Below are positions 24,201-32,372 of a stretch of DNA of 35,962 nucleotides, piece after piece. Position 1 is the stretch's first letter. Each line of letters opens with the position of its first letter. The stretch spans positions 1 to 35,962 of the forward strand of contig CALFLL010000061.1 of assembly GCA_937880845.1 (NCBI GenBank). Direction: 5' to 3'. The notes beneath the pieces were generated by a model. The model saw only the letters and a list, made by a program, of their open reading frames with translations, made no database searches and was not told the DNA's origin. Made by a program: the position numbers and the translations under genes. Source of the stretch: an uncultured Drancourtella sp. (GTDB lineage Bacteria; Bacillota; Clostridia; Lachnospirales; Lachnospiraceae).

Positions 24201-24990
24201 GGCAACGATCAACGATACAAAGAAAAAACGTGAGATCATTGTCACAAATAATGAAACAGGAGAATCAAAAGCATACCTTATTCCATACGGTTCCAGAATC
24301 AAAGTTATGGACGGAGCACAGCTTGAAGCCGGAGATGAACTTACAGAAGGTAGTGTAAATCCGCATGATATCCTGAAGATAAAAGGACTTCGTGCAGTAC
24401 AGGATTACATGATTCAGGAAGTACAGAGAGTTTACCGTCTGCAGGGTGTAGAAATCAACGATAAGCATATCGAAGTGATTGTTCGCCAGATGCTGAAGAA
24501 GATCCGTATTGAAGAAAACGGTGATTCTGAATTCCTTCCGGGAACAATGGTAGATACTCTTGAATTTGAAGATGTGAACAATGCTCTTATTGCAGAAGGA
24601 AAAGAACCGGCAACAGGAGAACAGGTAATGCTTGGTATCACAAAAGCGGCACTTGCCACAAACTCCTTCCTGTCAGCAGCTTCCTTCCAGGAAACAACAA
24701 AAGTCCTGACAGAGGCAGCAATCAAAGGTAAAGTCGATCCGCTGATTGGTCTGAAAGAAAACGTAATCATCGGTAAGCTGATTCCGGTTGGTACAGGTAT
24801 GAGCAAATACCGTAACATTAAGTTAAATACAGACGCCATGATTGAGGCTCAGAAAGAAGAAGAACGTCTTCGCAGAGAGTCCGAAGAACATCTTAATGAA
24901 GAAAACGCGGAAGAAAAAGAACCGGAACGTGTAGAAGTTGACATGGAAAAAACAGCAGAAACTGTTTCAGAAGAGATTACGGAAGAATAA
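21286..24990 (+). CDS. rpoC: DNA-directed RNA polymerase subunit beta'
   Basis: This 1234-residue subunit forms the other half of the active-site cleft. It shows the N-terminal zinc site (CHCGKYKKIRYKGVVCDRCG starts near residue 69), the bridge and trigger regions, and the catalytic NADFDGDQM with magnesium ligands D457, D459 and D461. A second zinc-binding cluster includes CKSHLGVCAKCYG. The tail from about residue 1190 is Glu-rich. It is co-transcribed with rpoB, with AAAGGGG before the ATG, and is followed by a terminator. The L7Ae-like gene that often follows rpoC in Firmicutes is absent here. Confidence 0.98.
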   Translation: MTGNNNEATYQPMTFDAIKIGLASPEKILEWSRGEVTKPETINYRTLKPERDGLFCERIFGPSKDWECHCGKYKKIRYKGVVCDRCGVEVTKAAVRRERMGHIALAAPVSHIWYFKGIPSRMGLILDLSPRTLEKVLYFASYIVLDKGETDLQYKQVLSEQEYQDAREKWGSAFRVGMGAEAIQELLKSIDLEKEYHELKDGLEGATGQKRARIVKRLEVVEAFRESGNKPEWMIMTVIPVIPPDLRPMVQLDGGRFATSDLNDLYRRIINRNNRLRRLLELGAPDIIVRNEKRMLQEAVDALIDNGRRGRPVTGPGNRALKSLSDMLKGKSGRFRQNLLGKRVDYSGRSVIVVGPELKIYQCGLPKEMAIELFKPFVMKELVANGTAHNIKNAKKMVERLQTEVWDVLEDVIKEHPVMLNRAPTLHRLGIQAFEPILVEGKAIKLHPLVCTAFNADFDGDQMAVHLPLSVEAQAECRFLLLSPNNLLKPSDGGPVAVPSQDMVLGIYYLTQERPGVKGEGKCFKSVNEAILAYENQVITLHSRIKVRVTKTLPDGRTLTGNVESTLGRFLFNEIIPQDLGFVNREVEGNELLLEVDFHVGKKQLKKILEKVINTHGASATAEVLDNVKAIGYKFSTRAAMTVSISDMTVPPQKPEMIKQAQDTVDRITRNFKRGLITEEERYKEVVETWKATDDALTEALLSGLDKYNNIFMMADSGARGSDKQIKQLAGMRGLMADTTGRTIELPIKSNFREGLDVLEYFMSAHGARKGLSDTALRTADSGYLTRRLVDVSQELSIREVDCVPKGAEIPGMYVKAFMDGNEEIESLQERITGRYSCETICDKDGNVLVKANHMITPKRAAAIVTNGVDKDGKEIKKVKIRTILTCKSHLGVCAKCYGANMATGEPVQVGEAVGIIAAQSIGEPGTQLTMRTFHTGGVAGDDITQGLPRVEELFEARKPKGLAIITEFAGTATINDTKKKREIIVTNNETGESKAYLIPYGSRIKVMDGAQLEAGDELTEGSVNPHDILKIKGLRAVQDYMIQEVQRVYRLQGVEINDKHIEVIVRQMLKKIRIEENGDSEFLPGTMVDTLEFEDVNNALIAEGKEPATGEQVMLGITKAALATNSFLSAASFQETTKVLTEAAIKGKVDPLIGLKENVIIGKLIPVGTGMSKYRNIKLNTDAMIEAQKEEERLRRESEEHLNEENAEEKEPERVEVDMEKTAETVSEEITEE

Positions 24991-25025
24991 ATCTTCTATA
25001 AATAAACAGAAAAGTTTACTCATAG

Positions 25026-25065
25026 ACAGGTATTGTGTTAAATATTAGCACAATACCTGTTTTTG
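25026..25065 (+). terminator. Terminator after rpoC
   Basis: A perfect 12-bp stem (ACAGGTATTGTG and complement) has an 11-base A/T loop and a T run. Its 3' half overlaps the next promoter. Confidence 0.88.
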
Positions 25066-25074
25066 TGTTATACT
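25045..25074 (+). promoter_or_regulatory. Promoter of pepC
   Basis: TTAGCA (25045-25050), an 18-bp spacer and the extended -10 TGT-TATACT (25066-25074). It overlaps the rpoC terminator. Confidence 0.55.
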
Positions 25075-25109
25075 GAAAAGAAGAACAAAAGACAAGGAGA
25101 GGGTCAAAA

Positions 25110-26447
25110 ATGAAGAATTTTCAAGGTGTGACAATGGAAGAACTTACAAAGTTCGATGAGAATTACAATGACAATGTGCTAAGTAAAGCAATGACTAATG
25201 CTCTCTATAAGCATTCTGTGAAAGATGTTTCGTTTTGCCATCGTTCTCTGGAAAAATCGCAGTATGCATTTTCTGTGGATATTCCGACACTTCCTGTGAC
25301 AAATCAGAAGGCAAGCGGACGGTGTTGGATTTTTTCTGCACTGAATGTCTTGAGAGAAGTGACGGCAAAAAAATGTAATTTGGATAAATTTGAACTTTCA
25401 CAAAATTATATGGCATTCTGGGATAAGTTTGAAAAAGCAAATTATATGCTGGAAAGCGTGATCGCACTTGCTGACAGACCGATAGACGATCGTGTGCTGA
25501 CGCAGATTCTTATGACAGGAGTCCAAGATGGCGGACAGTGGGATATGTTTGTGAATTTGACAGAAAAATACGGGGTTGTTCCGAAAAGTGCAATGGAAGA
25601 AACTTACCAGAGCAGTCATACAAATGAAATGAATCAGCTTTTAAATACGAAGCTTCGCCAGTGTGCTGTGAGATTACGTCAGGCTGTGGCAGAGAAAGAG
25701 GATGTGCAGTTACAGAAGAAACAAATGCTGGATGAAATTTATCATTTTCTGTGTATGTGTTTTGGAAGACCTCCAAAAACATTTGATTTTGAATATGTAG
25801 ATAAAGACAAAAAATATCACATTATAAAAAATATGACTCCAAAAACATTTTACAAGGAATATGTGGGATTAAATCTGGCCGAAGACTATGTAAGTATCAT
25901 CAATTCTCCTACAAAAGATAAACCGTATGGAAAGAGTTACATTGTAGACTATGTCGGAAATGTGGCGGAAGGACGACCGGTACGCTATTACAATCTGCCG
26001 ATGACGGATCTTCGTTATTTGATCATCAGACAGCTTTCTGACGGAGAGCTTGTATGGTTCGGAAGCGATGTTGGGAAATACGGAGAAAGAGATATGGGGC
26101 TTTGGAGTACGGACTGCTACGATTACAAAGGCACATTAGGCATGGATTTTGACCTCGATAAAGAACACGGTCTGGATTACAGAGACAGTGCAATGAACCA
26201 TGCCATGGTCATCACAGGCGTTAATCTGGATGAAAACGGAGAAGCTACAAAATGGAAGATCCAAAATAGCTGGAGCGATGAACATGGAGAAAAAGGATTT
26301 TATCAGATGAATGCGAAGTGGTTCGACCGTTTCGTATACCAGGCAGTTATAAACAAAAAGTATCTGACAGAAGATCAACTTCAGCAGGTAGCCAGCAAGC
26401 CGATCCATCTGAATCCATGGGATCCGATGGGAACACTGGCAGATTAG
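25110..26447 (+). CDS. pepC: Aminopeptidase C, C1 peptidase (bleomycin hydrolase family)
   Basis: This 445-residue cytosolic cysteine aminopeptidase removes N-terminal residues from peptides. The papain-type triad is visible: Q66 and C72 in TNQKASGRCWIFSA, H364 in NHAMVITGVN, and N386 in KIQNSWSDEHG. Length equals that of lactobacillal PepC and bleomycin hydrolase, which form barrel-like hexamers with the active sites inside. The ATG lies 10 bases after AAGGAG. It has its own promoter and stands between rpoC and another peptidase gene, with no cofactor or regulator gene nearby. Confidence 0.94.
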   Translation: MKNFQGVTMEELTKFDENYNDNVLSKAMTNALYKHSVKDVSFCHRSLEKSQYAFSVDIPTLPVTNQKASGRCWIFSALNVLREVTAKKCNLDKFELSQNYMAFWDKFEKANYMLESVIALADRPIDDRVLTQILMTGVQDGGQWDMFVNLTEKYGVVPKSAMEETYQSSHTNEMNQLLNTKLRQCAVRLRQAVAEKEDVQLQKKQMLDEIYHFLCMCFGRPPKTFDFEYVDKDKKYHIIKNMTPKTFYKEYVGLNLAEDYVSIINSPTKDKPYGKSYIVDYVGNVAEGRPVRYYNLPMTDLRYLIIRQLSDGELVWFGSDVGKYGERDMGLWSTDCYDYKGTLGMDFDLDKEHGLDYRDSAMNHAMVITGVNLDENGEATKWKIQNSWSDEHGEKGFYQMNAKWFDRFVYQAVINKKYLTEDQLQQVASKPIHLNPWDPMGTLAD

Positions 26448-26485
26448 ATAATTGTGCATCTGGCATAAAAGAAAGATAGTGTTGA

Positions 26486-26514
26486 TTGACTTTTGTGGAC
26501 AATACGGCTATAAT
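26486..26514 (+). promoter_or_regulatory. Promoter of the M24 peptidase gene
   Basis: TTGACT (26486-26491), a 17-bp spacer and a perfect TATAAT (26509-26514). No terminator is visible between pepC and this promoter. Confidence 0.8.
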
Positions 26515-26557
26515 AAAACGTAGCTAGAAAATTTTTATAAAAAGTGGGGTAATAGCA

Positions 26558-27643
26558 ATGGATCAAACAAAATTAAACAGAATTTTAACTAAAATGGAAG
26601 AACAGGGAATGCCTCAGATGATCATTTCTGATCCTCCGACAATTTATTACTTAACAGGAAAATGGATTCATCCAGGTGAAAGATTATTAGCTCTTTATCT
26701 GAATGTAAACGGAAATCATAAACTTGTTATTAACAAATTATTCCCACAGGAAAAAGACCTTGGAGTAGATCTTGTTTGGTATGATGATGTGGAAGATGGA
26801 GTAGAAATCTTAAGCAGATTCGTAGAAAAAGACAAACCGATCGGAATCGATAAAGTATGGCCGGCAAGATTCTTGCTGAGACTTCAGGAATTGGGAGCAG
26901 GCAGCAAATTCCTGAACGGATCCATGATCGTTGACTATGTAAGAATGGTAAAAGACGAACATGAACAGCAGCTGATGAGAGAAGCATCTCTTGCTAACGA
27001 TAAGATTATGGAAGAACTGATCCCGTTAGTAGTAAAAGGATATTCAGAAAATGAATTAAATGCAAAAGTTCGTGAATTATATGCAGCTTCAGGACATTCA
27101 GGAGTTTCTTTCGATCCTATCACAGCTTACGGAAGATCAGGAGCAGATCCGCATCATGTAACAGACGATACAAAGGGAAAACGCGGAGACAGCGTTGTTC
27201 TTGACATCGGTGGTATCTTAAATGACTACTGCTCAGATATGACAAGAACAGTATTTATCGGAGAAGTTTCCGATAAAGCAAGAGAAGTATACGAAATCGT
27301 TAAAGAAGCTCAGCAGAGAGGTATTGATGCTGTAAAACCTGGAGCAAGAATGTGCGATGTTGACCTTGCATGTCGTAACTACATTACAGAAAAAGGATAC
27401 GGCGAATACTTCACACACAGAACAGGGCATTCCATCGGTATGGAAGACCATGAATACGGAGATGTATCTTCTGTCAACGAAGATATCATCCAGGTAGGAC
27501 AGGTATTCTCCATTGAACCGGGTATCTACTTAATGGACGAAGGAATCGGAGTTCGTATCGAAGACCTTGTTATCGTAACAGAAGACGGATGCGAAGTACT
27601 GAACCACTTCACAAAAGATTTGATCGTAGTACCGGAAGAATAA
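26558..27643 (+). CDS. M24 family Xaa-Pro aminopeptidase/dipeptidase
   Basis: This 361-residue enzyme has an N-terminal creatinase-like domain (1 to about 125) and a C-terminal pita-bread domain. The five metal ligands sit in the usual order: two Asp in VVLDIGGILNDYCSDMTRT, His in HRTGHSIGMEDHEYG, Glu in SIEPGIYL and Glu in GVRIEDL. Such enzymes cleave bonds involving proline in peptides, complementing PepC and PepV in this window. The PepQ (dipeptidase) versus PepP-like assignment cannot be settled from the sequence alone. It is monocistronic, with a strong promoter and a strong terminator. Confidence 0.92.
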   Translation: MDQTKLNRILTKMEEQGMPQMIISDPPTIYYLTGKWIHPGERLLALYLNVNGNHKLVINKLFPQEKDLGVDLVWYDDVEDGVEILSRFVEKDKPIGIDKVWPARFLLRLQELGAGSKFLNGSMIVDYVRMVKDEHEQQLMREASLANDKIMEELIPLVVKGYSENELNAKVRELYAASGHSGVSFDPITAYGRSGADPHHVTDDTKGKRGDSVVLDIGGILNDYCSDMTRTVFIGEVSDKAREVYEIVKEAQQRGIDAVKPGARMCDVDLACRNYITEKGYGEYFTHRTGHSIGMEDHEYGDVSSVNEDIIQVGQVFSIEPGIYLMDEGIGVRIEDLVIVTEDGCEVLNHFTKDLIVVPEE

Positions 27644-27655
27644 ACCATAAGATCA

Positions 27656-27688
27656 GAGGGGTACAGCAAAAGGCTGTGCCCCTTTTTT
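27656..27688 (+). terminator. Terminator after the M24 peptidase gene
   Basis: An 11-bp stem (AGGGGTACAGC, one G-T pair) has an AAAAG loop and a run of six T. Confidence 0.9.
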
Positions 27689-27739
27689 GATAATGATGAC
27701 CAGAGAGAAAACGAGTATGACAGTTCAGGAGGAAAAGGA

Positions 27740-28306
27740 ATGATAACAAAAGAACAGGCTTACGAGATTTTGCATAAATATATGAAAGGCGAACGTTATC
27801 TGGAACATTCTTATGCCGTAGAGGCGATCATGAAAGGAGTAGCAGAAAAACTTGCACCGGATCAGGTTGAAGATTGGGGGATCGTAGGACTTCTCCATGA
27901 CCTGGATGAAGAACACTGTCCATGGAGGGAACATCCGGAAACCCATGGACCGACTTCCGTGGAAATCCTAAAAAAAGAAGGAATTGAAGATCAGGTTCTG
28001 TTTGATGCAATCTGTGCACATAATCCAAAAAGCGGCGTAAAAGCAAAAACAAATCTGCAGTATGCTGTTCTTGCATCGGACCCTATGAGTGGATTTTTGA
28101 AAGCTATTGCACAGATTTATCCGGACAAAAAAATCGCAAGCGTAAAACATAAATCCGTTTTAAAACGTTTTAGAGAACTTCGCTTTGCTTCCGGAGCAAA
28201 CAGAGATTACATGGAAGCGATTGAGTTTACGGGAATGGATTTTGATGAATTTATTGATATTGCCCTTGATTCCATGAGGAAAATAGCTGACAAGATTGGA
28301 TTGTAA
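27740..28306 (+). CDS. HD domain protein, probable metal-dependent phosphohydrolase
   Basis: This 188-residue cytosolic protein has an HD-superfamily metal site: H23 in YLEHSYAVEAI, the H53-D54 pair in VGLLHDLDEEH, a third His in HPETHGPTS or AICAHNP, and a later Asp in VLASDPMSG. The arrangement matches the short stand-alone HD hydrolases that act on nucleotides or phosphorylated small molecules; the substrate cannot be told. The ATG follows CAGGAGG. No clear promoter was found between the upstream terminator and the gene. Confidence 0.85.
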   Translation: MITKEQAYEILHKYMKGERYLEHSYAVEAIMKGVAEKLAPDQVEDWGIVGLLHDLDEEHCPWREHPETHGPTSVEILKKEGIEDQVLFDAICAHNPKSGVKAKTNLQYAVLASDPMSGFLKAIAQIYPDKKIASVKHKSVLKRFRELRFASGANRDYMEAIEFTGMDFDEFIDIALDSMRKIADKIGL

Positions 28307-28349
28307 TATTCAAAGGCCGGCAGATAATGTTATAGATTTGACAAAAAAG

Positions 28350-28378
28350 TTGGCTTTTTGAACAGAATACATTATAGT
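28350..28378 (+). promoter_or_regulatory. Probable promoter of the GNAT gene
   Basis: TTGGCT (28350-28355), a 17-bp spacer and TATAGT (28373-28378). A perfect TTGACA at 28338 lies too far from this -10 to be used with it. Confidence 0.5.
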
Positions 28379-28398
28379 ATAAAAAAGGAGACAAAGCC

Positions 28399-28911
28399 AT
28401 GAGCGAAATTATTTACAGAACAGCGAAAGTAGAAGACGCAGCCAATATCGTAGCGTTTTACAATTATGTAGGTGGAGAAACAAGTTATTTAAGTTTTGAA
28501 AAAGATGAATATCCAATGAATGTGGAAGAACAGGCAGATGAAATCCGCGGTCTGGAAGGAAATCAGACAAATATCATGCTTCTTGCATTAGACGGAGAAG
28601 AAATCGTTGCTATCGCAACAATCCATTCTTCCCACAAGATCAAATCAAGACATGAAGGGGAACTCGGAATCGTAGTAGCAAAGAAATACCAGGGGCAGGG
28701 AATCGGAAGCGAACTGATCCGCCGTCTGATCGAATGGGCAAAAGGAAACGGAGTTACTACAAGAATCGCTCTTGATACAAGAGCAGACAACGTAATGGCC
28801 ATTTCCCTGTATTTGAAATTCGGTTTCGAAGTAGAAGGATGCAGAAAGAATTCCACATTATTAAACGGAAAATATTACGATCTGTACGTAATGGGTATGA
28901 TGATTAAATAA
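28399..28911 (+). CDS. GNAT family N-acetyltransferase
   Basis: This 170-residue protein has the acetyl-CoA pyrophosphate-binding loop KKYQGQGIGSELIRRL (about 95-110), preceded by the beta strand GELGIVVA and followed by the conserved C-terminal motif (DNVMAISLYLKFGFEVEG). The closing strand NGKYYDLYVMGMMI resembles phosphinothricin/ribosomal-protein-type acetyltransferases. The acceptor cannot be identified. It is a single-gene unit with its own promoter and a strong terminator. The ATG follows AAAGGAG. Confidence 0.92.
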   Translation: MSEIIYRTAKVEDAANIVAFYNYVGGETSYLSFEKDEYPMNVEEQADEIRGLEGNQTNIMLLALDGEEIVAIATIHSSHKIKSRHEGELGIVVAKKYQGQGIGSELIRRLIEWAKGNGVTTRIALDTRADNVMAISLYLKFGFEVEGCRKNSTLLNGKYYDLYVMGMMIK

Positions 28912-28916
28912 ATGCC

Positions 28917-28950
28917 AAAAAAGTCAAGGAAAACCTTGACTTTTTTTTTT
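28917..28950 (+). terminator. Terminator after the GNAT gene
   Basis: The stem AAGTCAAGG with an AAAA loop and perfect complement is followed by a run of ten T. Confidence 0.93.
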
Positions 28951-29058
28951 GAACGTAATACAATTAACTACGCGTGTGAAAATATCATTCTTCCACGCAT
29001 ATAACACATGTCGTGTTTTAGATGCAAACCTATTAATGATTCGTAGGAGGTGAAAGGA

Positions 29059-29481
29059 ATGCCAACATTTAATCAGTTAGTAAGAAAAGGACGTGAAACT
29101 TCTGTAAAGAAATCTACAGCTCCGGCACTTCAGAAAGGATACAACTCTCTGAGAAAAAGAGCTACAGATGCATCTGCACCGCAGAAGAGAGGTGTATGTA
29201 CAGCAGTTAAAACAGCTACACCTAAGAAACCTAACTCTGCTCTTAGAAAAATTGCCAGAGTTCGTCTTTCTAATGGTATCGAAGTAACAAGTTACATTCC
29301 GGGAGAAGGACATAATCTTCAGGAACATAGTGTTGTTCTTATCCGTGGTGGTCGTGTTAAGGACTTACCAGGTACAAGATATCATATCGTTCGTGGAACA
29401 CTTGATACAGCAGGTGTTGCAAAGAGACGTCAGGCTCGCTCCAAATATGGTGCTAAGAGACCGAAAGACGCAAAGAAATAA
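29059..29481 (+). CDS. rpsL: 30S ribosomal protein S12
   Basis: This 140-residue decoding-centre protein contains KKPNSALRKIARVRLSNG and the loop RGGRVKDLPGTRYH. The lysines equivalent to E. coli K42 and K87, where streptomycin-resistance changes occur, are both present. I chose the ATG at 29059: AGGAGG lies just upstream and MPTFNQLVRKGRE is the standard N-terminus; an in-frame GTG at 29050 overlaps the ribosome binding site. It is the first gene of the str operon. I found no convincing promoter in 28951-29058, which holds only a short GCGTG/CACGC inverted repeat around 28973-28998. Confidence 0.97.
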   Translation: MPTFNQLVRKGRETSVKKSTAPALQKGYNSLRKRATDASAPQKRGVCTAVKTATPKKPNSALRKIARVRLSNGIEVTSYIPGEGHNLQEHSVVLIRGGRVKDLPGTRYHIVRGTLDTAGVAKRRQARSKYGAKRPKDAKK

Positions 29482-29515
29482 TTAACAAGTTAAAGTAACA
29501 AAATCGTTATCGTAT

Positions 29516-29589
29516 CACAGGACTATGAAATTAGTAGGTTGCGGATTGACATATAGGAATATGTCCCACCCGCACGAACGCATTCTGTG
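29516..29589 (+). promoter_or_regulatory. Nested stem structure between rpsL and rpsG
   Basis: Three collinear pairings nest inside each other: CACAG (29516-29520) with CTGTG (29585-29589), TGCGG (29540-29544) with CCGCA (29570-29574), and GACATAT (29548-29554) with ATATGTC (29559-29565) closed by an AGGA loop. No T-tract follows. In E. coli, S7 represses its own synthesis at the rpsL-rpsG junction, so this is a candidate S7-binding site. Confidence 0.5.
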
Positions 29590-29638
29590 AAGCGAGTACT
29601 GATGATTTAATCCATTTATGATTAAGGAGGGAAGGACC

Positions 29639-30109
29639 GTGCCACGTAAAGGACATACTCAGAAAAGAGACGTATTAGCGGATCCATTATACAATAACAA
29701 AGTTGTTACAAAACTTATCAACAACATTATGTTAGATGGTAAGAAAGGTGTAGCACAGAAAATTGTATATGGCGCATTTGAAAGAGTAGCTGAGAAAGCT
29801 GACAAACCGGCTATCGAAGTATTCGAAGAAGCTATGAACAATATCATGCCTGTACTTGAAGTAAAAGCAAGACGTATCGGTGGAGCAACATATCAGGTAC
29901 CGATCGAAGTTCGTGCAGACAGAAGACAGGCTTTAGCACTTCGTTGGTTAACAACATTCTCACGTAACAGAGGAGAAAAAACAATGGAAGAAAGATTAGC
30001 CAACGAAATTCTTGATGCTGCAAACAACACAGGAGCAGCTGTTAAGAGAAAAGAAGATATGCACAAAATGGCAGAAGCAAACAAAGCATTCGCTCACTAT
30101 CGTTTCTAA
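29639..30109 (+). CDS. rpsG: 30S ribosomal protein S7
   Basis: This 156-residue primary rRNA-binding protein organises the 30S head. It starts with MPRKGHTQKRDVLADPLYNN and contains VEVKARRIGGATYQVP-type sequence (KARRIGGATYQVPIEV) and the C-terminal helix MHKMAEANKAFAHYRF. The GTG start at 29639 is chosen for its AAGGAGG 8 bases upstream and because it gives exactly the family length; an ATG seven codons earlier has no ribosome binding site. The 157 bases between rpsL and rpsG are unusually long and structured. Confidence 0.97.
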   Translation: MPRKGHTQKRDVLADPLYNNKVVTKLINNIMLDGKKGVAQKIVYGAFERVAEKADKPAIEVFEEAMNNIMPVLEVKARRIGGATYQVPIEVRADRRQALALRWLTTFSRNRGEKTMEERLANEILDAANNTGAAVKRKEDMHKMAEANKAFAHYRF

Positions 30110-30184
30110 GCCTTTGGCTGAGAAACGATTTTGGTGTAATCTTTTTGAAACAGTCAATCTTATTATTTATAGGAGGAAAAAGTC

Positions 30185-32302
30185 TTGGCTGGAAGAGAAT
30201 ATCCATTAGAGAGAACAAGAAACATCGGTATTATGGCTCATATCGACGCTGGTAAGACTACACTGACAGAACGTATTCTTTACTATACCGGTGTTAACTA
30301 TAAAATTGGCGATACTCATGAAGGTACAGCTACTATGGACTGGATGGAGCAGGAACAGGAAAGAGGTATCACAATTACTTCTGCTGCTACAACATGCCAT
30401 TGGACACTGGAAGAGAAGACAAAACCGAAAAAAGGTGCTCTTGAGCATCGTATTAACATCATTGATACTCCGGGACACGTTGACTTTACAGTAGAAGTAG
30501 AACGTTCCCTGCGTGTACTTGATGGTGCGGTAGGTGTATTCTGCGCTAAAGGTGGTGTAGAACCTCAGTCAGAAAACGTATGGCGTCAGGCTGACACATA
30601 CAATGTACCTCGTATGGCGTTCATCAATAAGATGGACATTCTGGGAGCTGATTTCTATAATGCAGTTGACCAGATTAAAACAAGATTAGGAAAAAATGCG
30701 ATTTGTCTTCAGCTTCCAATCGGAAAAGAAGATGAATTTAAAGGGATCATCGACTTAATGGAAATGCAGGCTTACATCTACAACGATGATAAGGGTGATG
30801 ATATTACTGTGTGTGATATTCCGGAAGATATGAAAGATGATGCGGAACTGTATCACACAGAATTAATAGAAAAAATCTGCGAATTAGATGATGATTTAAT
30901 GATGATGTATCTGGAAGGGGAAGAACCGTCTGTTGAAGAACTGAAAAAAGTATTAAGAAAAGCAACATGTGAATGTGCTGCAATTCCGGTATGCTGCGGT
31001 TCTGCTTACAGAAATAAAGGGGTTCAGAAACTTCTTGATGCAATTCTGGAATACATGCCTGCTCCGACAGATATCCCATCAATCAAAGGTGTCGATGAAG
31101 ACGGCAATGAAGTAGAAAGACATTCTTCAGATGAAGAACCGTTCTCTGCTTTAGTATTCAAGATTATGACAGACCCATTCGTAGGTAAACTTGCTTATTT
31201 CCGTGTATATTCAGGAACAATGAATTCCGGTTCTTATGTATTAAATGCTACAAAAGGCAAGAAAGAACGTGTCGGACGTATCCTTCAGATGCACGCAAAT
31301 AAGAGAGAAGAACTTGACAAAGTTTATTCAGGAGATATCGCTGCTGCGATCGGATTTAAGTTCTCTACAACAGGAGATACAATCTGTGACGAACAGCATC
31401 CGGTAATCCTTGAATCCATGGAATTCCCTGAACCGGTTATCGAGCTTGCTATCGAACCGAAGACAAAAGCTTCTCAGGGTAAACTTGGTGAATCTCTTGC
31501 AAAACTTGCAGAAGAAGACCCGACATTCCGTGCTCATACAGATCATGAAACAGGACAGACAATCATCGCCGGTATGGGAGAACTTCATCTTGAAATCATC
31601 GTAGACAGACTTCTTCGTGAATTTAAGGTAGAAGCTAATGTAGGTGCACCTCAGGTTGCTTACAAAGAATCCTTTACAAAAGCAGTTGATGTTGACAGCA
31701 AATACGCTAAACAGTCCGGTGGACGTGGACAGTATGGACATTGTAAAGTTAAATTCGAACCAATGGATGTCAATGGTGAAGAAACATACAAATTCGAATC
31801 CACAGTTGTTGGTGGTGCTATTCCGAAGGAATACATCCCGGCAGTAGGCGAAGGTATCGAAGAAGCTATGAAATCCGGTATCCTCGGCGGATTCCCGGTT
31901 GTTGGTATCCATGCAAACGTATACGATGGATCTTACCATGAAGTCGACTCTTCAGAAATGGCATTCCACATTGCAGGTTCTCTTGCATTCAAAGATGCTA
32001 TGTCTAAAGCGGCACCTGTACTTCTTGAACCAATCATGAAAGTAGAAGTAACAATGCCGGAAGAATACATGGGTGATGTTATCGGTGATATCAACTCCCG
32101 TCGTGGACGTATCGAAGGTATGGACGACCTGGGCGGCGGAAAGATCGTACGTGCATACGTACCGTTGTCTGAAATGTTCGGATACTCCACAGACTTACGT
32201 TCCAGAACACAAGGACGTGGAAACTATTCTATGTTCTTTGAAAAATACGAACCGGTACCGAAGAACGTACAGGAAAAAGTATTATCAGCAAAGAATTCTT
32301 AA
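30185..32302 (+). CDS. fusA: Translation elongation factor G
   Basis: This 705-residue GTPase drives translocation. It has the P loop AHIDAGKTTLTERI, switch II DTPGHVDFT, the NKMD guanine motif, and domains II-V ending in a conserved C-terminal helix. It starts at TTG, supported by AGGAGG 8 bases upstream and by the standard start MAGREYPLERTRN. It lies 75 bases after rpsG, without a terminator between, and is therefore in the same operon. Fusidic-acid pocket residues were not checked in detail. Confidence 0.97.
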   Translation: MAGREYPLERTRNIGIMAHIDAGKTTLTERILYYTGVNYKIGDTHEGTATMDWMEQEQERGITITSAATTCHWTLEEKTKPKKGALEHRINIIDTPGHVDFTVEVERSLRVLDGAVGVFCAKGGVEPQSENVWRQADTYNVPRMAFINKMDILGADFYNAVDQIKTRLGKNAICLQLPIGKEDEFKGIIDLMEMQAYIYNDDKGDDITVCDIPEDMKDDAELYHTELIEKICELDDDLMMMYLEGEEPSVEELKKVLRKATCECAAIPVCCGSAYRNKGVQKLLDAILEYMPAPTDIPSIKGVDEDGNEVERHSSDEEPFSALVFKIMTDPFVGKLAYFRVYSGTMNSGSYVLNATKGKKERVGRILQMHANKREELDKVYSGDIAAAIGFKFSTTGDTICDEQHPVILESMEFPEPVIELAIEPKTKASQGKLGESLAKLAEEDPTFRAHTDHETGQTIIAGMGELHLEIIVDRLLREFKVEANVGAPQVAYKESFTKAVDVDSKYAKQSGGRGQYGHCKVKFEPMDVNGEETYKFESTVVGGAIPKEYIPAVGEGIEEAMKSGILGGFPVVGIHANVYDGSYHEVDSSEMAFHIAGSLAFKDAMSKAAPVLLEPIMKVEVTMPEEYMGDVIGDINSRRGRIEGMDDLGGGKIVRAYVPLSEMFGYSTDLRSRTQGRGNYSMFFEKYEPVPKNVQEKVLSAKNS

Positions 32303-32313
32303 TTTAAATCTGT

Positions 32314-32345
32314 TTCGAGGAAATCTCAAAAGAGATTTCCTCGAA
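32314..32345 (+). repeat. Perfect hairpin between fusA and tuf without a T-tract
   Basis: TTCGAGGAAATCTC (32314-32327) and its exact complement (32332-32345) flank an AAAA loop. The following bases are ATGGATA-like rather than T-rich, so this looks like an RNA-processing or stability hairpin more than an intrinsic terminator. Confidence 0.6.
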
Positions 32346-32372
32346 TTAATGGATAAAAAAGAGGAAAAAGGC

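Noticed and set aside
28338..28378. TTGACA at 28338 paired with TATAGT at 28373
   Set aside because: The spacer of 29 bp is far too long; TTGGCT at 28350 fits better.
31328..31939. A 203-residue open frame on the minus strand opposite fusA
   Set aside because: It is a product of strong codon bias in fusA, with no ribosome binding site and no domain.
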